A stretch of 37,218 bases of DNA, from positions 1 through 37,218 of the forward strand of contig JAWXBM010000071.1 of NCBI GenBank assembly GCA_034440115.1, given 5' to 3'. The stretch's first letter is position 1. The number at the start of each line of letters is the position of its first letter. Below, piece by piece: positions 23,875 to 31,691 of this stretch. This DNA comes from JAWXBM01 sp034440115 (GTDB taxonomy: Bacteria > Pseudomonadota > Gammaproteobacteria > Xanthomonadales > SZUA-36). A program made the translations under genes and the position numbers. The notes beneath the pieces are model-generated. The model ran no database searches. It was not told the origin of the DNA and was given only the letters and a program-made list of their open reading frames with translations.

Positions 23875-25585
23875 ATTTTTGCCGCCCATTTTGCCGCCCG
23901 CTCTTATCATGCTGCTGGGCGCCCTGCTGATTGGCCCTTGCCGGGGAAGTTGGCGAACGGCCGTCATTTTGCTCACGCCACTGCTGACCTTGTGGGCCAT
24001 CTGGCAAGTGCCCGACGGCGTGGCGTATACCGTCAATTTCCTGCAATACCCGATTGAGCCGGTTGAAGGCAGCCCGGTTCGACGGCTGTTTGCCACGATT
24101 TTTGCACTGATGGCGTTTGGTGGCGGCCTGTACGCTTTTCGCCAGGCCAAATGGTACGAATTAGCCGCTGCGTTTGCCTATGCCGCAGGCGCCATTGGTG
24201 TCAGTTTTGCCGGCGACCTGATCACCCTGTTCCTGTTCTGGGAATTGATGGCCTTGTTTTCCACGGTGGTGGTCTGGTGTGGCGGAACGCCTGCGGCTCG
24301 CGCCGCAGGCATACGCTACGCCATCATGCACCTGTTCGGCGGCGTGATTCTGAAGGTGGGCATCGAGGGCGTGATGGTGCACACTGGCTCGATCAATGTC
24401 CAGCCCATGCTGGCCACGAACTTCGATACGTGGATGATACTGCTGGGCATACTCATCAATGCCGCAGCACCGCCCTTGTCGGCGTGGTTGTCGGATGCCT
24501 ATCCCGAATCCAGCCCCACCGGCTCGGTTTTTCTTTCAGCCTTTACCACCAAGACCGCCGTACTGGCCTTGATACTGCTGTTCCCTGGTGAACCGGTATT
24601 GGTGGGCATTGGGCTGTTCATGGTGATGTACGGCATCATTTATGCTCTGCTGGAAAACGATATCCGCCGCATCCTGGCGTTTTCGATAGTCAATCAGGTG
24701 GGCTTTATGGTGGTTGCCGTGGGCATTGGCACGCAGATGGCCATCAATGGTGCTTCGGCGCATGCCTTCGCTCATATCATCTACAAAGCCCTGCTGTTCA
24801 TGAGTGCGGGCGCGGTGATTTATCGCACGGGTTTTAACAAGTGTACTGAGCTAGGCGGGCTGTTCCGCGCCATGCCGCTGACGGCTGTTTGCGGCATCAT
24901 TGGAGCGCTGGCCATTTCAGGCTTTCCGCTGACCTCCGGTTTCACCACCAAGACCATGATTTCGCAAGCTGCTGCGGATGAGGGACTGGTGATGGTGTAT
25001 TTCATGCTTGCAGCCGCTTCGGCCGGTGTTTTCCTGCATGCGGGGATCAAATTTCCCTGGTTTGTGTTCTTCCAGAAAGACTCAGGCTTGCGACCGAAAG
25101 ACGCCCCGTGGAACATGGGTCTGGCCATGGTGCTGTTTGCCTTCATGTGCCTCTTTTTCGGAATTGCACCGCAGTATCTGTATCCGTTCCTGCCCTACCC
25201 GGTGGATTACCAGGCCTATACCGCGGGTAAAGTCGTGTTCTATCTGCAACTGCTGCTGTTCAGTGGCCTGGCCTTCTTCCTGCTTTTGCCGCTGATGAAA
25301 CGGACCCTGACCATCAGCCTCGATACCGACTGGATCTGGCGGGTGTTGCTTCTGCGCACAGTGGCAGGCTTGTCTTCAGCTACGACCGTGTTGGGACATG
25401 CTGTATCCGCTGCGTTTTCATCCCTGCTGATGCGAATCGGGCTTAAAGCACGGCGGCTTTTCGGCAACTCAGGCACGGATTCAAATCGCCCGCAGGGTGT
25501 TTTTGCCCGGGCCTGGCCCATTGGCACAACCGCGCTGTGGATAGCGGTTTTGTTGACCGCTTATGTATTATTCTATTACCTCTAG
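23867..25585 (+). CDS. mrpD: Mrp antiporter D-type subunit (third copy), lacks the channel lysine
   Basis: A 572-residue D-type subunit. The helix-5 Glu is present in LFLFWELMALFSTVVVW. At the place of the K-x-x-x-x-P-L-H-x-WLP motif it reads NAAAPPLSAWLSDAYPESSP, so the channel Lys and the His are replaced. A Lys in AFTTKTAVLAL and the later Lys in HIIYKALLFMSAG remain. The C-terminus has an extra helix pair reaching LLTAYVLFYYL. The start at ATG 23867 follows a G-rich run; a longer TTG-type start upstream would only add residues read from the previous gene's acidic tail. The final 94 bases are duplicated at 28136-28229. Confidence 0.92.
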   Translation: MFEFLPPILPPALIMLLGALLIGPCRGSWRTAVILLTPLLTLWAIWQVPDGVAYTVNFLQYPIEPVEGSPVRRLFATIFALMAFGGGLYAFRQAKWYELAAAFAYAAGAIGVSFAGDLITLFLFWELMALFSTVVVWCGGTPAARAAGIRYAIMHLFGGVILKVGIEGVMVHTGSINVQPMLATNFDTWMILLGILINAAAPPLSAWLSDAYPESSPTGSVFLSAFTTKTAVLALILLFPGEPVLVGIGLFMVMYGIIYALLENDIRRILAFSIVNQVGFMVVAVGIGTQMAINGASAHAFAHIIYKALLFMSAGAVIYRTGFNKCTELGGLFRAMPLTAVCGIIGALAISGFPLTSGFTTKTMISQAAADEGLVMVYFMLAAASAGVFLHAGIKFPWFVFFQKDSGLRPKDAPWNMGLAMVLFAFMCLFFGIAPQYLYPFLPYPVDYQAYTAGKVVFYLQLLLFSGLAFFLLLPLMKRTLTISLDTDWIWRVLLLRTVAGLSSATTVLGHAVSAAFSSLLMRIGLKARRLFGNSGTDSNRPQGVFARAWPIGTTALWIAVLLTAYVLFYYL

Positions 25586-26065
25586 GCCCAGGGCCAGACC
25601 GACCGGAGCAATCAGCCAGTGGCCCTGCATAGTGACCGTGGCCGCCGATGCAAGAGCTTATCTATTTGGCTAGCCCGCATATTGCACCAAGGCGGACATT
25701 TTTGTGAACAAAGTTTTTCTGAAACAACATCTTACAATCGTTTTCCTGAATTCAGGGCGGTTACACTTTGTCCTATCCGGCTTTACGCCGCATCTGGCTT
25801 CACAGTTTTGCCAGCTACAGCGTAAATTCCATATCCTTGGTGCAATATGCGGGCTAGATTGAGCGCTTCCATAATCCCCGTCAGCGGAGGAACCTCGAAG
25901 CAACTAAGCAAAGCCAATCGGCCTTAACTCAACCGTCCGTGGTATCGGGTTAAAGTCGGTAGGTCGTTTGTTTGTAATATTCGCATCCTGTTTGAGGCGC
26001 GATTTTTTTGATTTGAGAGGATTCGTGAATCGGACAGGAAATCTAGATTGGAGCAGGGTGAGATC
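25586..26065. other. Gene-free stretch at the left edge of the accessory insert
   Basis: No coding region is supported. It holds the 188-bp inverted-repeat element at 25670-25857 and the leader of the MgtC-like gene. I see no clear terminator after the Mrp operon. Confidence 0.5.
25670..25857. mobile_element. MITE-like element with perfect 23-bp terminal inverted repeats
   Basis: The arm at 25670-25692 (starting CTAGCCCGCATATTGC) is exactly reverse-complemented at 25835-25857, enclosing 142 bases with no coding capacity. The ends look like insertion sequence termini from which the transposase was lost. I cannot assign the family from memory, and no convincing target-site duplication is visible. 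Confidence 0.7.
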
Positions 26066-27325
26066 ATGTACCAACAGCTAACGCCGTTTCTCATTGCTGC
26101 CGTGATCGGTTTGCTGATTGGGATCGAGCGTGAGAGATCCAAAAATCGGGATGGGAAACTGACCATACTTGGAGCCCGGACTCTCCCGCTCATCGCTTTG
26201 TTGGGCGGGTTGATGGCATTCCTAGATAATCATGCGCTCATGATTATCGTGAGCGTGTTTGTTGGTATCGTAATTTTGGTCAGCGGTACCGCTTGGAATC
26301 GCGAAAGCGGCACGTTCCGGTTTGGAGGGACAACAGCTGTCGCCGCCATGCTGACGTATACGTTGGGATATCTAGCCCAATCAGATGGCAAAGTTGCGGT
26401 TGTGCTCGCGGTCCTATTGTTCGGACTTCTTTCCGTAAAAAGCCGCCTTCACAGTTTTGCCCGGACCGGAATTACAAAGAATGAGATGTCGGCTGTACTG
26501 ACCTTTTTGGTCAGTGCCTTTGTGATTCTTCCGTTGTTACCGAATCATTTCGTCGACCCATGGGGATTGATTCATCCCACCAGAATCTGGATGTTGTTTG
26601 TGTTTATCACCGGCGTCGAATTCTGTAGTTATATCACTTTGCGCCAATTGGGCAAGAGGTGGGGGACTGTCTTGTCAGGTCTATTGGGTGGAGCCGTGTC
26701 GGCGACTGCAACCACTCTAACCCTGGCGCGCCGCATCAAGGATCAACCCCACTCCCTGTTCCTGATCTCGAGCGGTATTGTTTTGGCGGAAGTTTCCTCA
26801 TTGTTGATTCAAATCATTGTCTTAGCTGTCGTCGCGCCGGATGTATTCGTTCACTTGTATTTGTTCCTTGCAGGCCCGGCGGTGATCGGCGTCTTAAGCG
26901 CTGTTGGAATCGCTGTCTTTTCGCAACAGGAGAACAATGGCCCACCGGTTGATATTTCCCTCACCAACCCGATCTCACTCAAGAGTACGCTGAGGTTTGC
27001 ATTGTTGATCTCATTGGGGCTCATTCTGATAGCCTTGGCTGCACGATGGTTCGGTTCAGTTGGTGTTTACGTGACATCAGCTTTAGGCGGAGTAGCCAGC
27101 TTGAGGGCTGTCACGTTCTCAGTCTCTGAGTTGGCCAGCGCCGGTGACGTTTCAACCACTGTTGCTGCTTTAGCGATTCTTATCGCGATGACGACCAACA
27201 TGCTCATGAAACTGGTGATCATCTTTCGTGCCGGCCGGATGAAGTTGGTTTTGGTGTGCGCACTGTTCTTTCTTTTAATGTTGATCGGAGGAGTCCTGGT
27301 CTTCTTCAGCCCTGTGGGTGGATAG
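26066..27325 (+). CDS. MgtC/SapB-DUF4010 family membrane protein
   Basis: A 419-residue inner-membrane protein. The N-terminal half is the MgtC/SapB fold: FLIAAVIGLLIGIERERSK, GARTLPLIALLGGLMAF, and GTTAVAAMLTYTLGYL. The C-terminal half is a DUF4010 domain with KRWGTVLSGLLGGAVSATAT and SALGGVASLRAVTFSVS. About 11-12 helices are likely. The ATG at 26066 has GGTGAG just upstream; a TTG at 26048 is an unlikely alternative. MgtC-like proteins are linked to magnesium limitation and envelope physiology, but the role of DUF4010 fusions is not settled. It is bounded by mobile-element traces and not related to the Mrp operon by overlap. Confidence 0.88.
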   Translation: MYQQLTPFLIAAVIGLLIGIERERSKNRDGKLTILGARTLPLIALLGGLMAFLDNHALMIIVSVFVGIVILVSGTAWNRESGTFRFGGTTAVAAMLTYTLGYLAQSDGKVAVVLAVLLFGLLSVKSRLHSFARTGITKNEMSAVLTFLVSAFVILPLLPNHFVDPWGLIHPTRIWMLFVFITGVEFCSYITLRQLGKRWGTVLSGLLGGAVSATATTLTLARRIKDQPHSLFLISSGIVLAEVSSLLIQIIVLAVVAPDVFVHLYLFLAGPAVIGVLSAVGIAVFSQQENNGPPVDISLTNPISLKSTLRFALLISLGLILIALAARWFGSVGVYVTSALGGVASLRAVTFSVSELASAGDVSTTVAALAILIAMTTNMLMKLVIIFRAGRMKLVLVCALFFLLMLIGGVLVFFSPVGG

Positions 27326-27691
27326 GCGAGACGTCTGACGCGAAGGTCAGGTTCTTCGCGAACCAGTTTGCATAGCAAATTCCTGACGATTGATCAGCGT
27401 GAAATGTTTGTTTCCCCTTTCAACCTAGATGCCCGATCAGTCGCCCTGAACTCGGAACTGGGCGTTTTTTTTGATAAACCGAGATTTGGGAAGGGGCTCG
27501 CCCGTGCTTTTGACCGTATGTGGATGAACAGGGACTATCGGCTTAAACTGACGGATGCCGGGAAGATACTGTGGATTACCCAGGAAGACAGCAAGGTGGT
27601 GGTTTTCAGCGTCGAACCGGACACCAGGTTTTGGCAGCGTTTTACCGCGGGCTTTTTTCACTCTTTGTACCGGAGATTCAGTTGTAAATGA
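27326..27691 (+). pseudogene. C-terminal remnant of a phospholipase D-family protein
   Basis: The frame opens right after the MgtC-like stop, without a good start codon. It carries only the second HKD site, SLHSKFLTIDQREMFVSPFN, then LNSELGVFFDKP and a tail FWQRFTAGFFHSLYRRF. Family members are several times longer and have two HKD motifs, so the N-terminal half is missing and the enzyme cannot be complete. The last four bases overlap the start of yajD, which suggests the two genes were once coupled. Confidence 0.75.
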
Positions 27692-27984
27692 ATGCTGAAA
27701 ATTATCGCGAGCAGGCCCTGAAATTATTTCCCTGGCTGTGCGGCCGCTGCGGTCGCGAATTCAGTGGCAAAACTCTGCCCGGACTGACGGTGCATCACAA
27801 GGACCACAATCACGATAACAATCCAAAGGATGGCAGCAACTGGGAGTTGCTGTGCCTCTACTGTCACGATGAAGAACATACGAACTATCAGGATAAGGCA
27901 CACAATTTGAAAGCTGAGCGAATTCCAGCATCAACCCACAAACCATTTGCTGCACTGGATGTTCTTCTCAAGAGCAAGGATTAA
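27688..27984 (+). CDS. yajD: YajD-family HNH nuclease
   Basis: A 98-residue protein closely matching E. coli YajD in order: LFPWLCGRCGREF, LTVHHKDHNHDNNP, DGSNWELLCLYCHDEEH, and the PFAALDVLLKSK end. Two CxxC pairs bind zinc and the HH...N...H residues form the HNH site. It is a little shorter at the N-terminus than the E. coli protein. The start overlaps the phospholipase D remnant (ATGA). The physiological substrate of YajD is not established. Confidence 0.9.
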   Translation: MNAENYREQALKLFPWLCGRCGREFSGKTLPGLTVHHKDHNHDNNPKDGSNWELLCLYCHDEEHTNYQDKAHNLKAERIPASTHKPFAALDVLLKSKD

Positions 27985-28015
27985 CTATAAGCAAGCGAAA
28001 TAAGGCTTCTTGGAT

Positions 28016-28099
28016 TCAACATCGAAGTGCAACGGTTAGTAATTCCTGAGTGTCATTGAACACCTCATAAGGAGTCAAGTAGCCGAGGCATTTCCTCGG
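28016..28099 (-). mobile_element. IS30-family transposase C-terminal remnant
   Basis: The minus strand reads PRKCLGYLTPYEVF and then about 14 more residues to a stop at 28016. R-K-C-L-G-Y-x-T-P-x-E-V-F is the characteristic end of IS30-family DDE transposases. Everything upstream of this tail is gone; the next bases belong to the mrpD3 remnant. I see no complete terminal repeat. Confidence 0.75.
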
Positions 28100-28229
28100 C
28101 CATGGTGCTGTTCAGCGGACTGGCCTTCTTCCGATCGCAGGGTGTTTTTGCCCGGGTCTGGCCCATTGGCACAACCGCGCTGTGGATAGCGGTTTTGTTG
28201 ACCGCTTATGTATTATTCTATTATCTCTG
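28099..28229 (+). pseudogene. Collapsed second copy of the mrpD3 3' end
   Basis: Three pieces of the third mrpD are joined in order. About 28099-28112 matches 25126-25138; about 28111-28132 matches 25259-25281 (two synonymous differences); and 28136-28229 matches 25491-25584 with few differences. In the long piece one change is Ala to Val, one is synonymous and one swaps TAG for TGA, so this copy diverged as a gene before it collapsed. It stands immediately next to the IS30 remnant. Confidence 0.85.
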
Positions 28230-28322
28230 AGTGGTAATCGATTCTATTGTCCAGACCTTGTCTGCACTACAAGCAGAGGTCGTTAGTCGCAAAGGGGTTG
28301 CAAGCTGATACCGGCACACGCA

Positions 28323-29030
28323 TTGGTAGCACATCAAGCCGACGTCGACAGCGTTCGCAGCCAACTGGCAGCAGTCGGTGCAAGCTTGGTTGCCGGTGTG
28401 GATGCATCCACACCGGATGCCATGCTGCACTGGGCCGGGCGCTTGGGAAGCTGGGATCTCGGCATTGCTGAAGAACTACTCGGGCCACGAGTCATGCATC
28501 TGCGTTACGATCCGCTGAAGCAAGGCCTGGCTGACCAGCCGGCATACTTCACTACCGACGCATTTCCGCTGCATACCGACGTCAGCTATGTGACCAACCC
28601 CCCAGGACTGATGCTGATGCATTGCGTTGCGCCAGACCCGGGCAAGGGCGGACTGGTGCGCCTGGCGAGTTGTGACGATGCCCTCTCATGGGTGGCGCCG
28701 GAAGTTGCGAATACCCTGCGACAACCCGTATTCAGGTTTCTCTACCCCCCTGCATGCCCCTCGGGCAGCAGCGAGAAGCTAGCTATCCTGGCGCATGGTC
28801 AATGGCGTTTCAAATATGCCAGCATGAAATTTGACCGTGAGTTCAGCAAGGCCATTGAAGTGTTTTACCGAGCATTGCTGGACGTCAGCCAGACGCTATT
28901 CCTGCGCAGTGGTGATTTGCTGATCGTTGATAATCACCGCATGGTGCATGGCAGAACCGCCTTCGGACACCATACGAATGATCAGCCTGGTCGGCACATC
29001 ATGCGCTGCTACGTCAATCCATCAGACTGA
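28323..29030 (+). CDS. TauD/TfdA-family Fe(II)/2-oxoglutarate dioxygenase
   Basis: A 235-residue predicted hydroxylase. The iron ligands are visible: His and Asp in FPLHTDVSY, and the distal His in IVDNHRMVHGRTAF; a later Arg (GRHIMRCY) is placed to bind 2-oxoglutarate. The N-terminus is weakly defined: only TTG 28323 is available, and the in-frame region back to the stop at 28284 has no ATG or GTG. The 3' end overlaps the convergent ligase gene by 22 bases. The substrate is unknown; the adjacent amino-acid-polymer ligase-like gene suggests an amino acid or peptide, which is inference. Confidence 0.85.
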   Translation: MVAHQADVDSVRSQLAAVGASLVAGVDASTPDAMLHWAGRLGSWDLGIAEELLGPRVMHLRYDPLKQGLADQPAYFTTDAFPLHTDVSYVTNPPGLMLMHCVAPDPGKGGLVRLASCDDALSWVAPEVANTLRQPVFRFLYPPACPSGSSEKLAILAHGQWRFKYASMKFDREFSKAIEVFYRALLDVSQTLFLRSGDLLIVDNHRMVHGRTAFGHHTNDQPGRHIMRCYVNPSD

Positions 29031-31519
29031 GCCCCGATTGCGGAGCGCATATCTCCCAGCAACTGCCACACCAGTTCAAATTCTGATGAGCCTACCAAAA
29101 GCAGCACCAGGTCTTCTGGCTGAGCGTGTTGCAGCGTCCAGTCCAAAGCGTCACGAGAATTTTCAATCACGCGGGTGGATTCCTCGCTGACACCACACTG
29201 TATCAAGCCGGCTTGCAGCAGTTGTGGCAACTGCTCGGTAAGCATTTGGCGTGTCTGCGCAAAGTTTCTGCAGACATAAAGATCAAAATGTCCAGCCAGC
29301 TCTTTAACTGCATCAAGAACTTCGTTTCTTCGGCGGTCACTGCTGTAGCCAAACATGATGATCTTTCTGCCAGGAGTTTTCTGCCGGTCAAAAAAGGCAC
29401 TGATCAGGCGAAAACCATCGGCGTTGTGCCCATAGTCCATGAATACTCGAAAAGGCAAGCCCGAATACTCGTTCAGCCGACCTCGGCAAGTTTCATAATC
29501 GGTGGCAAACGAGCTTAATGCAGCTCGGATAACCGGCGGAGCGATCCCTAACAACCAGGCAGCCGCAGCAGCGTGCATGGCATTGCTGGTATTGTGAGTG
29601 GCCAATCCTCCCAGCGTCGCAGGAATATCATCAACAGCCACCAGAGAATGACGGATTCCCTCGTCGTAGAGCACGATGTGCTGCCGACCTGTCTCCTCTT
29701 CCAGTACACAGAATTGCGCCACATCGCCATGCTTAATGGCCAATGTGGCCCGGTCTTTGTGCATGGACACTGCCACTCTTTTTTTGGCTGTGGAGCGGGC
29801 CAACATGGCGGCACAATATTCGTTGTCCGCGTTTAGCACGACGCCATGGCGGGCGCGCGAAACGGGCGCAAATTTCACCTCTGCCAACTGTGCCAGCGTG
29901 TGAATGCCTATTCTGTGAAGATGGTCAACCGTGACATTGGTGCAAACCGCCACATCGGACCATTCATAAGCGAAACCGAAGCGCAAAATGCTGCCAAAAT
30001 AGTCCTCCACGACCAGCGTTTTGGCGCCGGTTACTTCCAGCGCCAGATGTGCCGACGCGGGTCCGAAATCGTGACGGCTACCCTGTCGTTCTAAGCCCAG
30101 GAACACACCTACGGAACCAACCACCACCGGGGTTCTTTCAGCCTGCTCCAGAATCCGGGCAATCATGGTGCAGGTAGTGGTCTTGCCATTGGTGCCGGTG
30201 ACCGAAACGATGGCAACACGGCTATGACTGCCGATCGGGAAAAGTTGCTCGAGAAAAAGATCAGCCACCTGATCCAGAGCCGCACCTCCATTTGGAAACC
30301 AGCTTTCCAGTCTGGGAGCCAGGTCCAGATCTACCCAGGCGCCATTGGTCTCGTCCAGCGGCTTGCCTATGTCGCTGGTGATGATCTCGGCGGCATATAT
30401 TGGCAAATCCCAGCGACGAAATACGGCATCGAACTGCTGGCCGATTGCGGGGTGAATCGTTCCTTGCTCAAGCACTTGGGAATCGCGTCGGATTGCTACC
30501 GCTTTGCCCCCCACCACCAGCACCCGGTAGCATTGCCCCTGAACCTGTGCTTCAACCCATACTTCGCTACTGACACGGCGGGCGAGCTCGACGGCTGTGC
30601 GAATGGTTGATTCCTCTTCAAGCCCAATGCTCACTCCAACTCCGGCGGAGCGGACTACCGGCTTTATTACCACCGGCACGGCGAGTGTGCGGGCTGCACG
30701 CAGTGCGTGTCTGGCCATGACCATGCGTGCACCTTGCAAGTCAACCGCAGGGACCGGAACTCCGGCAGCCAGTAGCGCAGTCCGCAATGCCTGTCGGTCT
30801 TTCAACCATGCTGCCTGCGGGGCGTTTCGCGTCAGGCAAAATGTTCCATCCAGTATGTGCTTGTAGCTTGCATGGCCCAGCCTGAGCAAGCCATTCGGCC
30901 GTATGCGAAAATCGCCAACCAGGGGATCAAAGGGGTAACGATCCAGATTGCAGCAAGGAATCTCACGGCGCTTCGCGGCCGTCATCAGTGCGTGGGTTTC
31001 CGCTGGCACCGCGCGACAGCAGGAAAATTTCAGGAAGTCGGAAAATTCAGTTACGGCAGACTTGCCCTCACCTGGCTCGGCATCCTGCAAACCCAAAGCG
31101 CTTCGGACCAAGCCCAGCGCAAGTTCTGCCGCACGCTCACCCACCTCAACATGATCGTACTCAAACCACACCCAGATAACCGGGTCTTCCGTATCGGCAT
31201 GCACACCAAATTCCGCCACTGCGTGACCAGCTTGTTGTTGCAGAAACAACGCGAGTTGGGCAAATCTGGCTGCAATCATTTCTGGCCAGGCTTTTACTGG
31301 ATTATCTGCAACAGCATCGCCACAGAAAAAGTCGAAACCCTCAGCCGCACCGAGTGCGGCCAAGCCTGAACGGATTGCGCACAGCACTGCCTGATCATCT
31401 TCGGGAGGCAAGTTGGTGAAACCAGAAGCAAAGCTGAGTTGAAACTCCAGAATCGTTCGTTCACTGCGGCGGTTCGGTCCAGGCAGTCGCGATTTCTGAG
31501 TTAACTTCATGACCCGCAT
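29009..31519 (-). CDS. Cyanophycin synthetase-like ATP-grasp/Mur ligase
   Basis: An 836-residue protein with the three-part layout of CphA. The N-terminal domain (about 1-165) has SRLPGPNRRSERTILEF and WVWFEYDHVEVGERAAELA. The ATP-grasp domain (about 215-470) has VPVVIKPVVRSAGVGVSIG, QCYRVLVVGGKAVAI and SDIGKPLDETNGAWVDLDL. The Mur-ligase domain (about 475-836) has P-loop VTGTNGKTTTCTMIARIL, VVEDYFGSILRFGF, TNVTVDHLHRIGIHTLAQL and VFMDYGHNADGFR. CphA makes an aspartate backbone with arginine side chains. Here the usual glycine-rich loop is VRSAGVGVS and the usual EVN metal motif is DLD, so substrates may differ. No cyanophycinase is near. Starts at ATG 31519 or 31510. Confidence 0.86.
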   Translation of the reverse strand: MRVMKLTQKSRLPGPNRRSERTILEFQLSFASGFTNLPPEDDQAVLCAIRSGLAALGAAEGFDFFCGDAVADNPVKAWPEMIAARFAQLALFLQQQAGHAVAEFGVHADTEDPVIWVWFEYDHVEVGERAAELALGLVRSALGLQDAEPGEGKSAVTEFSDFLKFSCCRAVPAETHALMTAAKRREIPCCNLDRYPFDPLVGDFRIRPNGLLRLGHASYKHILDGTFCLTRNAPQAAWLKDRQALRTALLAAGVPVPAVDLQGARMVMARHALRAARTLAVPVVIKPVVRSAGVGVSIGLEEESTIRTAVELARRVSSEVWVEAQVQGQCYRVLVVGGKAVAIRRDSQVLEQGTIHPAIGQQFDAVFRRWDLPIYAAEIITSDIGKPLDETNGAWVDLDLAPRLESWFPNGGAALDQVADLFLEQLFPIGSHSRVAIVSVTGTNGKTTTCTMIARILEQAERTPVVVGSVGVFLGLERQGSRHDFGPASAHLALEVTGAKTLVVEDYFGSILRFGFAYEWSDVAVCTNVTVDHLHRIGIHTLAQLAEVKFAPVSRARHGVVLNADNEYCAAMLARSTAKKRVAVSMHKDRATLAIKHGDVAQFCVLEEETGRQHIVLYDEGIRHSLVAVDDIPATLGGLATHNTSNAMHAAAAAWLLGIAPPVIRAALSSFATDYETCRGRLNEYSGLPFRVFMDYGHNADGFRLISAFFDRQKTPGRKIIMFGYSSDRRRNEVLDAVKELAGHFDLYVCRNFAQTRQMLTEQLPQLLQAGLIQCGVSEESTRVIENSRDALDWTLQHAQPEDLVLLLVGSSEFELVWQLLGDMRSAIGAQSDGLT

Positions 31520-31691
31520 TGTATAGACAAGTCAGAATAAGCGCAGACCGGCTGATAGGTGGGATCGTCATACCAGGCCAGCGCTGCCACCTCGTATGCA
31601 AACCCCGGAACCACGGAGTGACTGCCACCGGAGCAGTCTGGTGATACTCTGCAGCCGAAGTAAATAGCTTCCAACCCATATATCGACGCCC

